A DNA stretch of 43,642 bases from Egibacteraceae bacterium. GTDB taxonomy: Bacteria; Actinomycetota; Nitriliruptoria; Euzebyales; Egibacteraceae. How positions within the stretch are numbered: position 1 is the stretch's first letter; each line of letters opens with the position of its first letter. Positions 14,518-22,471 of this stretch are shown one piece after another. Location of the stretch: the NCBI GenBank assembly GCA_035540635.1, contig DATLGH010000063.1:1-43642 (forward strand), given 5' to 3'. The notes under the pieces were generated by a model. It was not told where the DNA came from. It saw only the letters and a list, made by a program, of their open reading frames with translations, and searched no databases. The position numbers were made by a program, and so were the translations under genes.

Positions 14518-16134
14518 TCAGCGCGGCGGGGGCGCGGCCGCCTCCCTCGCCGGCGGCCGGAGCCGCTCCCGGGGCCGGTCCACCTCTCCCGCGAGGGCCG
14601 ACACCGCCGCGCGGTCGATCTTGCCGACACTCGAGCGGGGGATGGACTCCACGACGCAGAGCTCGTCGGGGAGCTTGTGGCGGGCCAGGCGCCCAGCGAG
14701 GTGCTCGCGGACCTCCGGGAGCGTGGGGGGCCGACCGCCGGCGGGCACGACGCAGGCGCAGATCGCCTCGCCGAGGACGGGATCCGCAGCGGGTACCACG
14801 GCGCAGTCGGCGACCGCTGGGTGCTCGGCCAGGACCGCCTCGATCTCTCCCGCGGCCACCTTGAGCCCCCCACGGTTGATGACCTCCTTGAGGCGTCCGG
14901 TGATGAACAGCCGTCCGTCCTCGTCGAGCCTGCCCAGGTCGCCGGTGCGGTACCACCCGTCGGTGGCGGCCGGCGGCTGACCCCAGTAGCGAACCGGGCG
15001 CGTCGCGCCGAAGGCGATCTCGCCTTCCTCCCCCGCGGGCAGGCGGATGGGGCGGTCGGGGTCGAGGATCGCCACCGACCCGTCCGGGGGCGCGGGCGGG
15101 TTCGCCGTCGACCCCACGAAGACCCGGCTGCCCACCGAGCCCCGCACGATCTCGTCGGGGTCGGTGGTGCAGGTGAGGAAACCCTCGCTGCAGCCGTAGA
15201 CGTAGAGCAGGTCGACGCCCAGGCGCTCGATGAGCGCCGGCACGAGCCGGGGGCTGAGCGGCGCGGCGGCGGTCACCACCCAGCGCAGGCTCTCGACGCG
15301 GTGGCGGTCTGCGTCGAGGTGGCCGACGAGCAGCGTGAGATGCGTGGGGCTGCCCGAGACGACCGTCACCCCTTCGGCGCCTACGAGGCGCAGGGCCGCC
15401 TCCGGCGAGAAGGGATCGAGGAGGACGAGCCGTCCGCCGGTCCCGAGCGCCATGAGTGCGAGCTTCAGGCCGAAGACGTGGGCGATCGGCAGGTAGACGA
15501 GATGCACGTCGTGGGGCCGGGGGGAGAGGGCGTCGGCGAAGAACCCGATCTTGGCCCAGAGGCCCGGGAGGGTCTCCTCCACGGCCTTCGGCTCGCCGGT
15601 CGTCCCCGACGTGCGCAGGAGCAGTGCCGTGTCCCCGGAGGTGACGGGAGCCGGCGGGTGAGGGTGAGGGCTCGGTCCGGCGAGCAGGGCGGACAGGACC
15701 TCCACGTTCTCGGGGGCGTCGGGGAGGCCGTGCGCGATGACCCTCGGGCGGGGCCGAGAGGCATGGACCGCGCGCAGGGACGCGAGCGGGTCGTCGAGGC
15801 GGGGCGGGGGCTGCACGACGACCGCCCCCGCCCCGGTGCGCTCGACGAGCGCCGCGAGCTCCGGTGGCGTCAGGTCACGGTGAGCACCGACGTGGACCGC
15901 CCCGCAGGCCCACGCCGCACCTGCCGCGACGAGGTGCTCCGGGCAGGTGGGCAGCTGGCACACGACCCGGTCGCCCGGCCGGATGCCGAGGGCCTGATAG
16001 GCCCAGGACAGGGCCAGGACCTGCTCCCAAAGCTGCCCGTACGTGAGCGTGCGGCCCCGGAAGGTCACGGCGGGGCGTTCCGACCATCGCTCGCACGCGG
16101 CTTGGAGATCCGGGACGAGGTCCGCACGGCTCAC
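14518..16134 (-). CDS. Aryl/acyl-AMP ligase, paralog 2
   Basis: 538 residues from the GTG at 16134, which overlaps the CoA-transferase stop (GTGA); an ATG at 16149 is the alternative. ANL ligase motifs are intact: LLRTSGTTGEPKAV, LPIAHVFGLKLA, YVYGCSEGF, WYRTGDLGRLDEDGRL, TGRLKEVINRGG and the lysine in SVGKIDR. The wording follows the ligase at 3612-5186 closely over its whole length (TLTYGQLWE, GAVHVGA, RHKLPDELCVV), so the two arose by duplication. It has no carrier domain. Being coupled to a CaiB-type CoA transferase, it may form an acyl-CoA that the transferase uses. Two paralogs suggest two related acids or two destinations, CoA and carrier protein. Confidence 0.86.
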   Translation of the reverse strand: MSRADLVPDLQAACERWSERPAVTFRGRTLTYGQLWEQVLALSWAYQALGIRPGDRVVCQLPTCPEHLVAAGAAWACGAVHVGAHRDLTPPELAALVERTGAGAVVVQPPPRLDDPLASLRAVHASRPRPRVIAHGLPDAPENVEVLSALLAGPSPHPHPPAPVTSGDTALLLRTSGTTGEPKAVEETLPGLWAKIGFFADALSPRPHDVHLVYLPIAHVFGLKLALMALGTGGRLVLLDPFSPEAALRLVGAEGVTVVSGSPTHLTLLVGHLDADRHRVESLRWVVTAAAPLSPRLVPALIERLGVDLLYVYGCSEGFLTCTTDPDEIVRGSVGSRVFVGSTANPPAPPDGSVAILDPDRPIRLPAGEEGEIAFGATRPVRYWGQPPAATDGWYRTGDLGRLDEDGRLFITGRLKEVINRGGLKVAAGEIEAVLAEHPAVADCAVVPAADPVLGEAICACVVPAGGRPPTLPEVREHLAGRLARHKLPDELCVVESIPRSSVGKIDRAAVSALAGEVDRPRERLRPPAREAAAPPPR

Positions 16135-17996
16135 GGCAGCACCCGCCATGGGCTCCCGGGGACCGACGCACCAGCACCGAGCGGCTCGAACAACCCGTTG
16201 AGCCGGGGCTGGTCGGGCAGCGCGCCGAGGTCGGTGCAGACCTCGGCGCAGGCGACACCCTCCTCGGCCAGTGCCGCCTCCCAGACGGCACCGGGTTGCC
16301 CCGCGATGCGGTCGGCGATGACCGGATCGAGGCCCTCCCCCAGGGACGGGTCGACGTCGCAGACGCGGCACAGGCGCCGGACGTCCTCGTCGTCCTCGAC
16401 GGTGACGACGAGGAAGCCGTCAGCGGTCGGCAGCGGATGGTCCAGGGGACCCCAGACCGGACGGCCGCGCCGCCGCCCCTTCTCCTCCCCGGAGGCGATC
16501 GCCTCGAGCACGTGCGCCTGGAGGGCCACCGCCCCTGACAGCAACGAGGCGTCGACCCGCTGTCCGCGGCCGGTGCGCTCGGCGGCGTAGAGTCCGGCAA
16601 GGACCCCCTCGCAGGTCACAAGGGCGCCCGCGTAGTCGGTGAACAGCGCTCGCGACGGCAGCGGGGGCTCGCCGGCGGGGCGGATGCCCGCCCCGAGACC
16701 GGCGTGGGCCTGCACGAGGAAGTCGGTGCCGAGCAGGTGCGCGAGCGCCGGGCGGCCACCCCACCCTGACGCGTAGGCGTACACCAACCGGCCGTTCGCG
16801 GCGGCGAGGTCCTCCGCGGCGAGGCGCCACTCCGCCGCCTTGCCCGGCCTCCAGTTCTGGAGGAACACGTCGGAGCCGGCCGCGAGGTCGACGAGATCGC
16901 TGCGGCCGCTCGGCGTGGCGAGGTCGAGCTCCACGGGCTCCTTGCCCCGGTTGAACGACAGGAAGAAGGAGCCCGTGTCGCCCAGCAGGGGTGGCACGGT
17001 CCGGAAGAGGTCCCCGCCGGGGGGTTCCACCCGCACGACCGACGCGCCGAGCATCTCGAGCAGCAGCCCCGCCAGGGGTCCCTGCATGCGGTTGGTCGCC
17101 TCGAGGACCCGCACGCCGGTCAGCGGCAGTGCGCCGAGCCCCGCCGGCACACCGGCGCCGGGCCGGGGATGGTGCGGCTCGCCGAACGGGCGGCAGCCGG
17201 GGTGGCCGTCGGAGGGGCCGAGCTCGTCGGCGATCTCGTCGTAGTCACGGACGCGCCGCAGGCTCACGTTGCACGCCTCGGCGGCGGCGGTGATGTGGTC
17301 CAGCCCCAACGCGCGGGTGGCCTCGTGCAGCCCGGGGGGCAGGGTGCAGGTGCCGCGGAAGTAGCGGGGGCGGAAGAGCTTCCACGCCCAACCAAGGTCC
17401 GCGCCGCCCGCGCCGAGACGCTCCCAGAACGCCTTCCATGCGAGCGGGTCCAGGGTTTCGATCTCGAACCACGGGCCGTCCGCGCTGCGGAACGGCGGCC
17501 CGGGGGCGGGACCGGCCGGCGCGGGGACCCACTCGTGTCCGGAGCTGTCCGCGGCGAGCCGGTGGGAGACGAGCAGGAGGCCCGCCTGCAGGACGGAGCT
17601 CTCCACGCGGGTGACGGTCAGCCCCCGGATGCGGGCGATGAGGGTCGCGAGAGCGGCGTGGCCGGCGAGGATGCCCGCCGCGACCGACGCCACCTCGAGA
17701 CCGATGCGGCGGGGCCCGTCGCTGTCGCGGCCGTGCACCTGCATGAGGCCCGTCATCGCCTGGACGGCCGCTTCGCTACCGCGCCGTGCCGTCATGGCCG
17801 CGGGTCCGTACCACGACAGGTCGAGCTCGATCGGGTCGCCGGCCATGCGCCCGGACTCTCCCCAGTCGAGGCGAACGCCACCGTCGCCGGGCGACAGCGA
17901 CGTGGCGTCGGCAGGTCGTGCGCCGATCGGCGCGAGACGTCTGGCGCAGGTGGCCACGGCCAGTGCGGGTCCACGCACCTCAAAGGGGATCACCAT
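16131..17996 (-). CDS. CoA transferase, CaiB/BaiF (family III) type, with extra N-terminal half
   Basis: 621 residues; GAGGAGGACC precedes ATG 17996. Family III enzymes of about 400 residues move CoA between acids or racemise acyl-CoA. The C-terminal half (from about residue 288) is a recognisable CaiB core: LPLTGVRVLEATNRMQGPLA, LGASVVRVEPPGGDLFR, FNRGKEPVELDL and GTDFLVQAHAGLG, where the Asp (about 423) is the expected nucleophile. The N-terminal half (about 1-275) looks like a second, diverged CaiB-type segment (IGLEVASVAAGILAGHAAL, WFEIETLDPLAWKAFWERLG). Double-length forms exist in this family. Its stop overlaps the ligase start. It probably recycles CoA within the pathway; partners unknown. 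Confidence 0.78.
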   Translation of the reverse strand: MVIPFEVRGPALAVATCARRLAPIGARPADATSLSPGDGGVRLDWGESGRMAGDPIELDLSWYGPAAMTARRGSEAAVQAMTGLMQVHGRDSDGPRRIGLEVASVAAGILAGHAALATLIARIRGLTVTRVESSVLQAGLLLVSHRLAADSSGHEWVPAPAGPAPGPPFRSADGPWFEIETLDPLAWKAFWERLGAGGADLGWAWKLFRPRYFRGTCTLPPGLHEATRALGLDHITAAAEACNVSLRRVRDYDEIADELGPSDGHPGCRPFGEPHHPRPGAGVPAGLGALPLTGVRVLEATNRMQGPLAGLLLEMLGASVVRVEPPGGDLFRTVPPLLGDTGSFFLSFNRGKEPVELDLATPSGRSDLVDLAAGSDVFLQNWRPGKAAEWRLAAEDLAAANGRLVYAYASGWGGRPALAHLLGTDFLVQAHAGLGAGIRPAGEPPLPSRALFTDYAGALVTCEGVLAGLYAAERTGRGQRVDASLLSGAVALQAHVLEAIASGEEKGRRRGRPVWGPLDHPLPTADGFLVVTVEDDEDVRRLCRVCDVDPSLGEGLDPVIADRIAGQPGAVWEAALAEEGVACAEVCTDLGALPDQPRLNGLFEPLGAGASVPGSPWRVLP

Positions 17997-18069
17997 GGTC
18001 CTCCTCGATATTCGGCGGGGGATGCTACGGGCAAGCGGTCACCCGAATAAAGGCCTGACACACATAGAT

Positions 18070-18083
18070 CGATTGGTGAATCG
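18070..18083. promoter_or_regulatory. Short dyad CGATTGGTGAATCG in the gap before the CoA-transferase gene
   Basis: Five-base arms around GGTG within the 158-base gap between the AspRS-like stop and the CoA-transferase ATG. The patch is locally AT-rich and may contain a promoter for the transferase/ligase pair; no clear hexamers. Confidence 0.25.
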
Positions 18084-18154
18084 CCCGGAGTGGGAAAACG
18101 GGTGCTTCGAGGTCGTGGCCGGATGCCTGCTCGCGGCCTCGTGGACGCCCCCGC

Positions 18155-19456
18155 TCAGGGGCTCAGGCGGTCGGGACCGCGGAACAGGTAGGTGACCTCC
18201 CGGACGTCGCCGACACCGAAGAGGCTCATGAGCATCCGGGTGAGCCCGAGACCGAAGCCGCCGTGCGGGGGGCAGCCGTAGCGGAAGAAGTCGAGGTACT
18301 GGTGGACGACGTCCACCCGCACGCCCCGGGCCCTCGCCTGCGCGACGAGCCGGTCGTAGCGGTGCTCGCGCTGGGCGCCGCTCGTGATTTCCAGACCTTT
18401 CCACAGCAGGTCGAAGCTGCGCGTCTCGACCGAGCCCTCGTCGCAGCGCATGTGATAGAAGGGCCGGGAGACGTCGGGGTAGTCGGTGACGAAGACGAAC
18501 TCGTGGCCGTGCTCCCGGGCGACGTGGGCGGCGAGGCGCCGTTCCCCCTCCGCGTCGAGGTCGTCGGCGTCCCCGCCGACCCCCCATCCCGTCGAGGCGA
18601 CGATCTTCTTCGCCTCCGCGAGGCTCAGTCGCGGGAACGGCATGCGCGGCACACGCACATCGGTGCTGAACCAGCGGGAGATCTGCGGGGCGTGCGCGTC
18701 GCGCACCGCGCCGAGGACCCGGCACAGCAGCTGCTCCTCGTGCACGAGCAGGTCCTCGAGACCGTCGATCCACGACATCTCGATGTCGACGCTCGTGAAC
18801 TCGGTGTCGTGGCGCGCCGTCGGGTCGGCCTGGGCACGGAAGACCGGCCCGATCTCGAAGACGCGGTCGAAGCCGGCGGCCATGGCCATCTGCTTGTAGA
18901 ACTGCGGCGACTGCGCAAGCCAGGCCCGCTGACCGAAGTACGCGACGGCGAACAGCTGGTCCCCCGACTTGTTCGGGATCGGCTTGAGCTTGGGGGAGTG
19001 GACCTCGAGGAACCCCTGCTCGTGCCAGAAGTCGCGCATGGCACGCTCGGCCGTCGTCTGGACCTCGAAGATCAACCGGTTCCGCGCGTGGCGCAGGTCG
19101 AGGTAGCGCCAGTCGAGCCGTTCGTCGAGCGGGGAGGCGGCGGTCACCGGCAGGGGTTGCGCCGCCCCGCCCGCGACGCGCAGGTGGTCGAGGGCGACCT
19201 CGACGTGGCCACGCGCACCCGTTACCGTCCCGGTCGCCTCGACGGCCGACTCGACGGTGACGTCCGTCAGCGCGCCATCCCCTCCCGCGAGGGGCGTCCC
19301 GACGAGGATGGCCGTCCCGGTGTGGTCACGCAGCACGATCGCCGGCGGGTCGTCCGTGCCGCGCACCTCCTTCGCCCACCCGCACAGACGGATCCGCTCG
19401 CCGAGCCGGCGCCCGATCTCGGACACGAGCGTGCGCGGGAGGGGATGCGCCGTCAC
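18155..19456 (-). CDS. Divergent AspRS/AsnRS-like class II aminoacyl-tRNA synthetase paralog
   Basis: 433 residues, archaeal-type AspRS layout: N-terminal OB-fold (IRLCGWAKEV to about residue 100) then class II core. Seen: FLEVHSPKL, LAQSPQFYKQM, motif 2 FRAQADPTARHDTEF (about 205-220), GLEITSGAQREHRYD, and motif 3 GFGLGLTRML (about 403). Compared with archaeal AspRS as I recall it, several substrate-site residues differ: the loop TEGGAELF is NKSGDQLF, FRAE is FRAQ, KPFY is RPFY, and the ER of motif 3 is TR. It starts 4 bases after the stop of a loading ligase-carrier gene, so it is in the biosynthetic operon. It could make an aminoacyl adenylate or aminoacyl-tRNA for the pathway, or be a resistance copy. 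An ordinary AspRS is less likely. Confidence 0.8.
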   Translation of the reverse strand: MTAHPLPRTLVSEIGRRLGERIRLCGWAKEVRGTDDPPAIVLRDHTGTAILVGTPLAGGDGALTDVTVESAVEATGTVTGARGHVEVALDHLRVAGGAAQPLPVTAASPLDERLDWRYLDLRHARNRLIFEVQTTAERAMRDFWHEQGFLEVHSPKLKPIPNKSGDQLFAVAYFGQRAWLAQSPQFYKQMAMAAGFDRVFEIGPVFRAQADPTARHDTEFTSVDIEMSWIDGLEDLLVHEEQLLCRVLGAVRDAHAPQISRWFSTDVRVPRMPFPRLSLAEAKKIVASTGWGVGGDADDLDAEGERRLAAHVAREHGHEFVFVTDYPDVSRPFYHMRCDEGSVETRSFDLLWKGLEITSGAQREHRYDRLVAQARARGVRVDVVHQYLDFFRYGCPPHGGFGLGLTRMLMSLFGVGDVREVTYLFRGPDRLSP

Positions 19457-19460
19457 CGGG

Positions 19461-21200
19461 TCAGCGGGCCTCGGCGACGGCGTGCTCGACCGCGCGGGCG
19501 AGCTCGGCCACCGTCGGCTGCTCGAAGACGGCGGTCACCGGCAGGTCGATGTCGAACGCGTCGCACAGCCGGGCGACCACCTGCGCGGCGGCGAGCGACT
19601 GGCCGCCGAGGTCGAAGAAGTCGTCCTGCACGCTGATGCCCTCGCGTCCCAGCACGGCCTGCCACACCGCCACAACCGCCGACTCCGCCTCGCTGCGCGG
19701 GCTCTCCGCCACCGGGGCGGTGACCGCCCGTGCCACGAAGCGCTCGCGCAGCTCCGTCTTCAGCACCTTGCCGGACGGGTTGCGGGGGAGACGGTCGACG
19801 AAGAAGACCTGGCGGGGGACCTTGTGCTCCCCGAGGCGCTCGCGGGCGAAGGACTGCAGCTGCCGCACCTCGACCCCCGAGCTCGCGACGACGGCCGCGG
19901 CGACCGCCTGCCCGAGCACGTCGTGGGGGATGCCGAAGACCGCTGCCTCCCGCACAGCGGGGTGCGCGGACAAGACGTTCTCGACCTCCACGGAGGAGAT
20001 GTTGAGCCCGCCGCTGATGATGAGGTCCTTCTTGCGGTCGACGAGGTAGAGGTAGCCCTCCTCGTCGAGGTAGCCGAGGTCGCCCGTCCGCAGCCAGTCG
20101 CCCGCGAAGGCGTCCGCCGTCGCGTCGGGGTCCCGGTAGTACACGCGGCGGGGCGCGCCGGCCCGCCGCAGCCAGACCTCGCCCGTCTCACCGGCCGGCA
20201 GGTCCGCCCCCGTCTCGTCGACGACCCGGACCTCGGTGCGACCTACGGGCCGGCCGACCGACCCCGGGCGTCGCGGGTCATAGCCCATGAGGGTGCGGGC
20301 ACTGCCCGACTCGGTGAGGGCGTAGGCGTTCCACAAGGTGGCGTTCGGGAAGGCGGCGGCCAGGCGCGGCAGCAGCGCCGGGGGCACGGGTGCGGACGAC
20401 AGGGTGACCCGCTCGACCGACGAGACGTCGTGGCGCGCCGCCGCCCCGGAGGAGACGACCATCTCCGCCATGGCGGGCACGAGCTGCAGCCGCGAGATCC
20501 GCCGTTGCGCCACGAGCGCGCAGAGGCGGTCCGGGTCGAACGTCGGCAGCACGAAGGCGGTGACCGGCCGCCGCAGCGGCATGCGCAAACACTCCTGGCC
20601 GGCGTTCGTGCCGACCGGGAAGGCGTGCACGAACGCGACCCTGCCGCTTGGTGCCTGCGGCGGCAGGTCGTGGACGAGGATGCTTTCGTGGGTGCAGGCG
20701 ACGCCCTTGGCCGTGCCCGTCGTGCCGGAGGTGTAGATGATCTCGGCGAGGTCCCCCGCGTGGCTGGACGGCGCGCTCAGCGGGGGGGCGGCGGCGCCTG
20801 CACGCTCGAGGAAGCCCGGCTCGACGACGGGATCCAAGCCCGTCGACGCGGTGAGGTCGGAAGGTCCGACCGTCATCGCCACGCCCGCGTGCTCGGCGAT
20901 CGCCGCGAGCTCGGCCGGGGAGAAGCGGGACGACAGCGGGACCGCGACCGCACCGAGCTTGAGCACCGCGAGGTAGCACACGGCGTAGTCCGTCCATCGC
21001 GCGTTGTCGAACAGCAGCACGACCCGGGCGCCGGCGGTGACCCCCTCGGCGGACAGGCCGCGGGCCGTCGCGTCCGACCGCTCGTCCCAGTCACGGTAGG
21101 TCAGGGCAGGGCCCCCGTCCACGACGAGGGCCAATGCGTCAGGCTCCGCGGCCGTTCGAAGCCGAAGAAGATCGGGAACACGCGTCGCCTTGGGCTTCAT
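19461..21200 (-). CDS. Acyl-AMP ligase fused to a carrier domain (A-PCP loading didomain)
   Basis: 579 residues. An FadD/CaiC-like ligase (about 1-510) followed by a carrier domain (about 515-579). Ligase motifs intact: IIYTSGTTGTAKGV, NAYALTESG, WLRTGDLGYLDEEGYL, VDRKKDLIISGG and the lysine in NPSGKVLKTEL. The carrier motif DDFFDLGGQSLAA keeps the phosphopantetheine serine (near residue 532). It should load its own or a partner carrier with an acyl or aryl acid and pass it to a condensation domain; neither is present here, so it acts in trans. First gene of the leftward run; a TAACCT box 10 bases before the ATG may be its -10. It resembles the degenerate first domain of the 1622-residue protein (shared HAFPxGTxAGQ segment). 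Confidence 0.88.
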   Translation of the reverse strand: MKPKATRVPDLLRLRTAAEPDALALVVDGGPALTYRDWDERSDATARGLSAEGVTAGARVVLLFDNARWTDYAVCYLAVLKLGAVAVPLSSRFSPAELAAIAEHAGVAMTVGPSDLTASTGLDPVVEPGFLERAGAAAPPLSAPSSHAGDLAEIIYTSGTTGTAKGVACTHESILVHDLPPQAPSGRVAFVHAFPVGTNAGQECLRMPLRRPVTAFVLPTFDPDRLCALVAQRRISRLQLVPAMAEMVVSSGAAARHDVSSVERVTLSSAPVPPALLPRLAAAFPNATLWNAYALTESGSARTLMGYDPRRPGSVGRPVGRTEVRVVDETGADLPAGETGEVWLRRAGAPRRVYYRDPDATADAFAGDWLRTGDLGYLDEEGYLYLVDRKKDLIISGGLNISSVEVENVLSAHPAVREAAVFGIPHDVLGQAVAAAVVASSGVEVRQLQSFARERLGEHKVPRQVFFVDRLPRNPSGKVLKTELRERFVARAVTAPVAESPRSEAESAVVAVWQAVLGREGISVQDDFFDLGGQSLAAAQVVARLCDAFDIDLPVTAVFEQPTVAELARAVEHAVAEAR

Positions 21201-21234
21201 CCGCGCAAGAAGGTTACCACCGCGTACGGTGGCG

Positions 21235-21264
21235 TTGACGGTCTTCTCGACCGTGCAGTACCGT
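21235..21264 (+). promoter_or_regulatory. Promoter of the glycosyltransferase-NRPS operon
   Basis: TTGACG (21235-21240), 18 bases, TACCGT (21259-21264), then 7 bases to ATG 21272. Transcription would begin at or next to the start codon, giving a leaderless mRNA; no ribosome site precedes the ATG. Confidence 0.5.
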
Positions 21265-21271
21265 CGCCACC

Positions 21272-22468
21272 ATGGCCCCGTTGCGTGTCATGTGCACCTG
21301 CCTTCCCGGTTGGGGTCACTTCCTGCCGATGCTGTCGCTGGCCCGGGCGGTCGCCGAGGCCGGCCACGTCGTCGCCTTCGCGACCGCCGAGGACTTCTGC
21401 CCCCGCATCGAGCAGACGGGGTTCGCTGCGTTCCCCGCCGGCCTCAGCCTCCCGGAGCAGCTTGCGCAGGCGGCACGCCGCTTCCCGGAGCAGCACGCCC
21501 TGCCGCACGGCAAGGAGCGCTTCTGCGAGTTCGTTCCCCGCATGCTCGCCGGTGTCGCCGCTCCCGAGCGCGCCGGCGACCTCATGAACGTGTTCGCGCG
21601 GTGGCGACCCGACATCCTCGTGCACGACGAGACCGACTTCGGCGGTCCGGTCGCCGCGGCCGTCTGCGGGGTGCCCTACGCCGACCACAGCGTCGGGTTC
21701 CTGCGGCCCCTCCGCATGGCCCGTCTCGCCCGGGCCATTCTCCACCCGCTGTGGGACCGGTGGGACGTCGACCTCGGGGAGCACGGGGGGCTGTTCCGCT
21801 ACCTCTACCTCGACGTCTGCCCGCCGAGCCTGCAGTCGGCCGAGATCGGTGAGATCGCCGTCGCCCACCCGATGCGCAACACCGACGTCGACCCCGGCGG
21901 CGACACGCTGCCCTCGTGGGTTTCCAAGCTGCGGCCCGCGCCGACGGTCTACGTGAGCCTCGGCACGATCTTCGACCGGGGGCAGGAGGTCTTCGCCGCC
22001 GTGCTGGAGGGCCTGCGCGACGAGTACCTCAACGTCATCGTCACGGTGGGCAACCAGAACGACCCCGCAGCGCTCGGCCCCCAACCCGACAACGTCCACA
22101 TCGAGCGGTTCATCCCTCAGGCGCTGCTGCTGCCCTTCTGCGACGTCGTCGTGAACCAGGGCGGCACGGCGATCCTGCCGATCCTCGCCCACGCGCTGCC
22201 GCTGCTCGTCCTTCCGCAGCGGGCGAACCAGTTCCACAACGCGGAGGCGTGCGTGGCCGCCGGTGTGGCACGCCGGCTGCTGCCGCACGAGGTCACCGCC
22301 GAGGCCGTGCGGACCGCTGTCCTCGCCCTGCTGCGCCAGCCCACGTACCGGCGGCGAAGCCGGGAGGTCGCCGAGGAGATCGCCCGCATGCCCCACCCCG
22401 CGGAGGCCGTCCGCCTCCTGGAACGGCTGGCCGAGGAGCGCGCGCCGCTGACCCGGGCTCCGCTGTAG
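21272..22468 (+). CDS. Glycosyltransferase, GT1 family (MGT/EryCIII-like)
   Basis: 398 residues with GT-B fold. The N-terminal domain begins LRVMCTCLPGWGHFLPMLSLARAV, with the usual Gly-His of natural-product glycosyltransferases. The C-terminal domain has TVYVSLGTIFDRGQEVF and the nucleotide-sugar region VVVNQGGTAILPILAHALPLLVLPQ followed by RANQFHNAEACVAAGVA. The common HGG of this motif is NQGG here, so the conserved histidine that contacts the diphosphate is replaced; this may change donor choice. Function: transfer of a sugar to an aglycone hydroxyl, perhaps the phenol of a 4-hydroxybenzoate unit. It opens a five-gene operon, 3 bases before the aminotransferase. No sugar-modifying genes are present, so a housekeeping NDP-sugar is likely. 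Confidence 0.85.
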   Translation: MAPLRVMCTCLPGWGHFLPMLSLARAVAEAGHVVAFATAEDFCPRIEQTGFAAFPAGLSLPEQLAQAARRFPEQHALPHGKERFCEFVPRMLAGVAAPERAGDLMNVFARWRPDILVHDETDFGGPVAAAVCGVPYADHSVGFLRPLRMARLARAILHPLWDRWDVDLGEHGGLFRYLYLDVCPPSLQSAEIGEIAVAHPMRNTDVDPGGDTLPSWVSKLRPAPTVYVSLGTIFDRGQEVFAAVLEGLRDEYLNVIVTVGNQNDPAALGPQPDNVHIERFIPQALLLPFCDVVVNQGGTAILPILAHALPLLVLPQRANQFHNAEACVAAGVARRLLPHEVTAEAVRTAVLALLRQPTYRRRSREVAEEIARMPHPAEAVRLLERLAEERAPLTRAPL

Positions 22469-22471
22469 ACC

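Noticed and set aside
16150-16371. Upstream extension of the second ligase to 617 residues
   Set aside because: The added residues are Arg/Pro/Gly-rich and overlap the conserved C-terminus of the CoA transferase; homology to the paralog begins at the GTG 16134.
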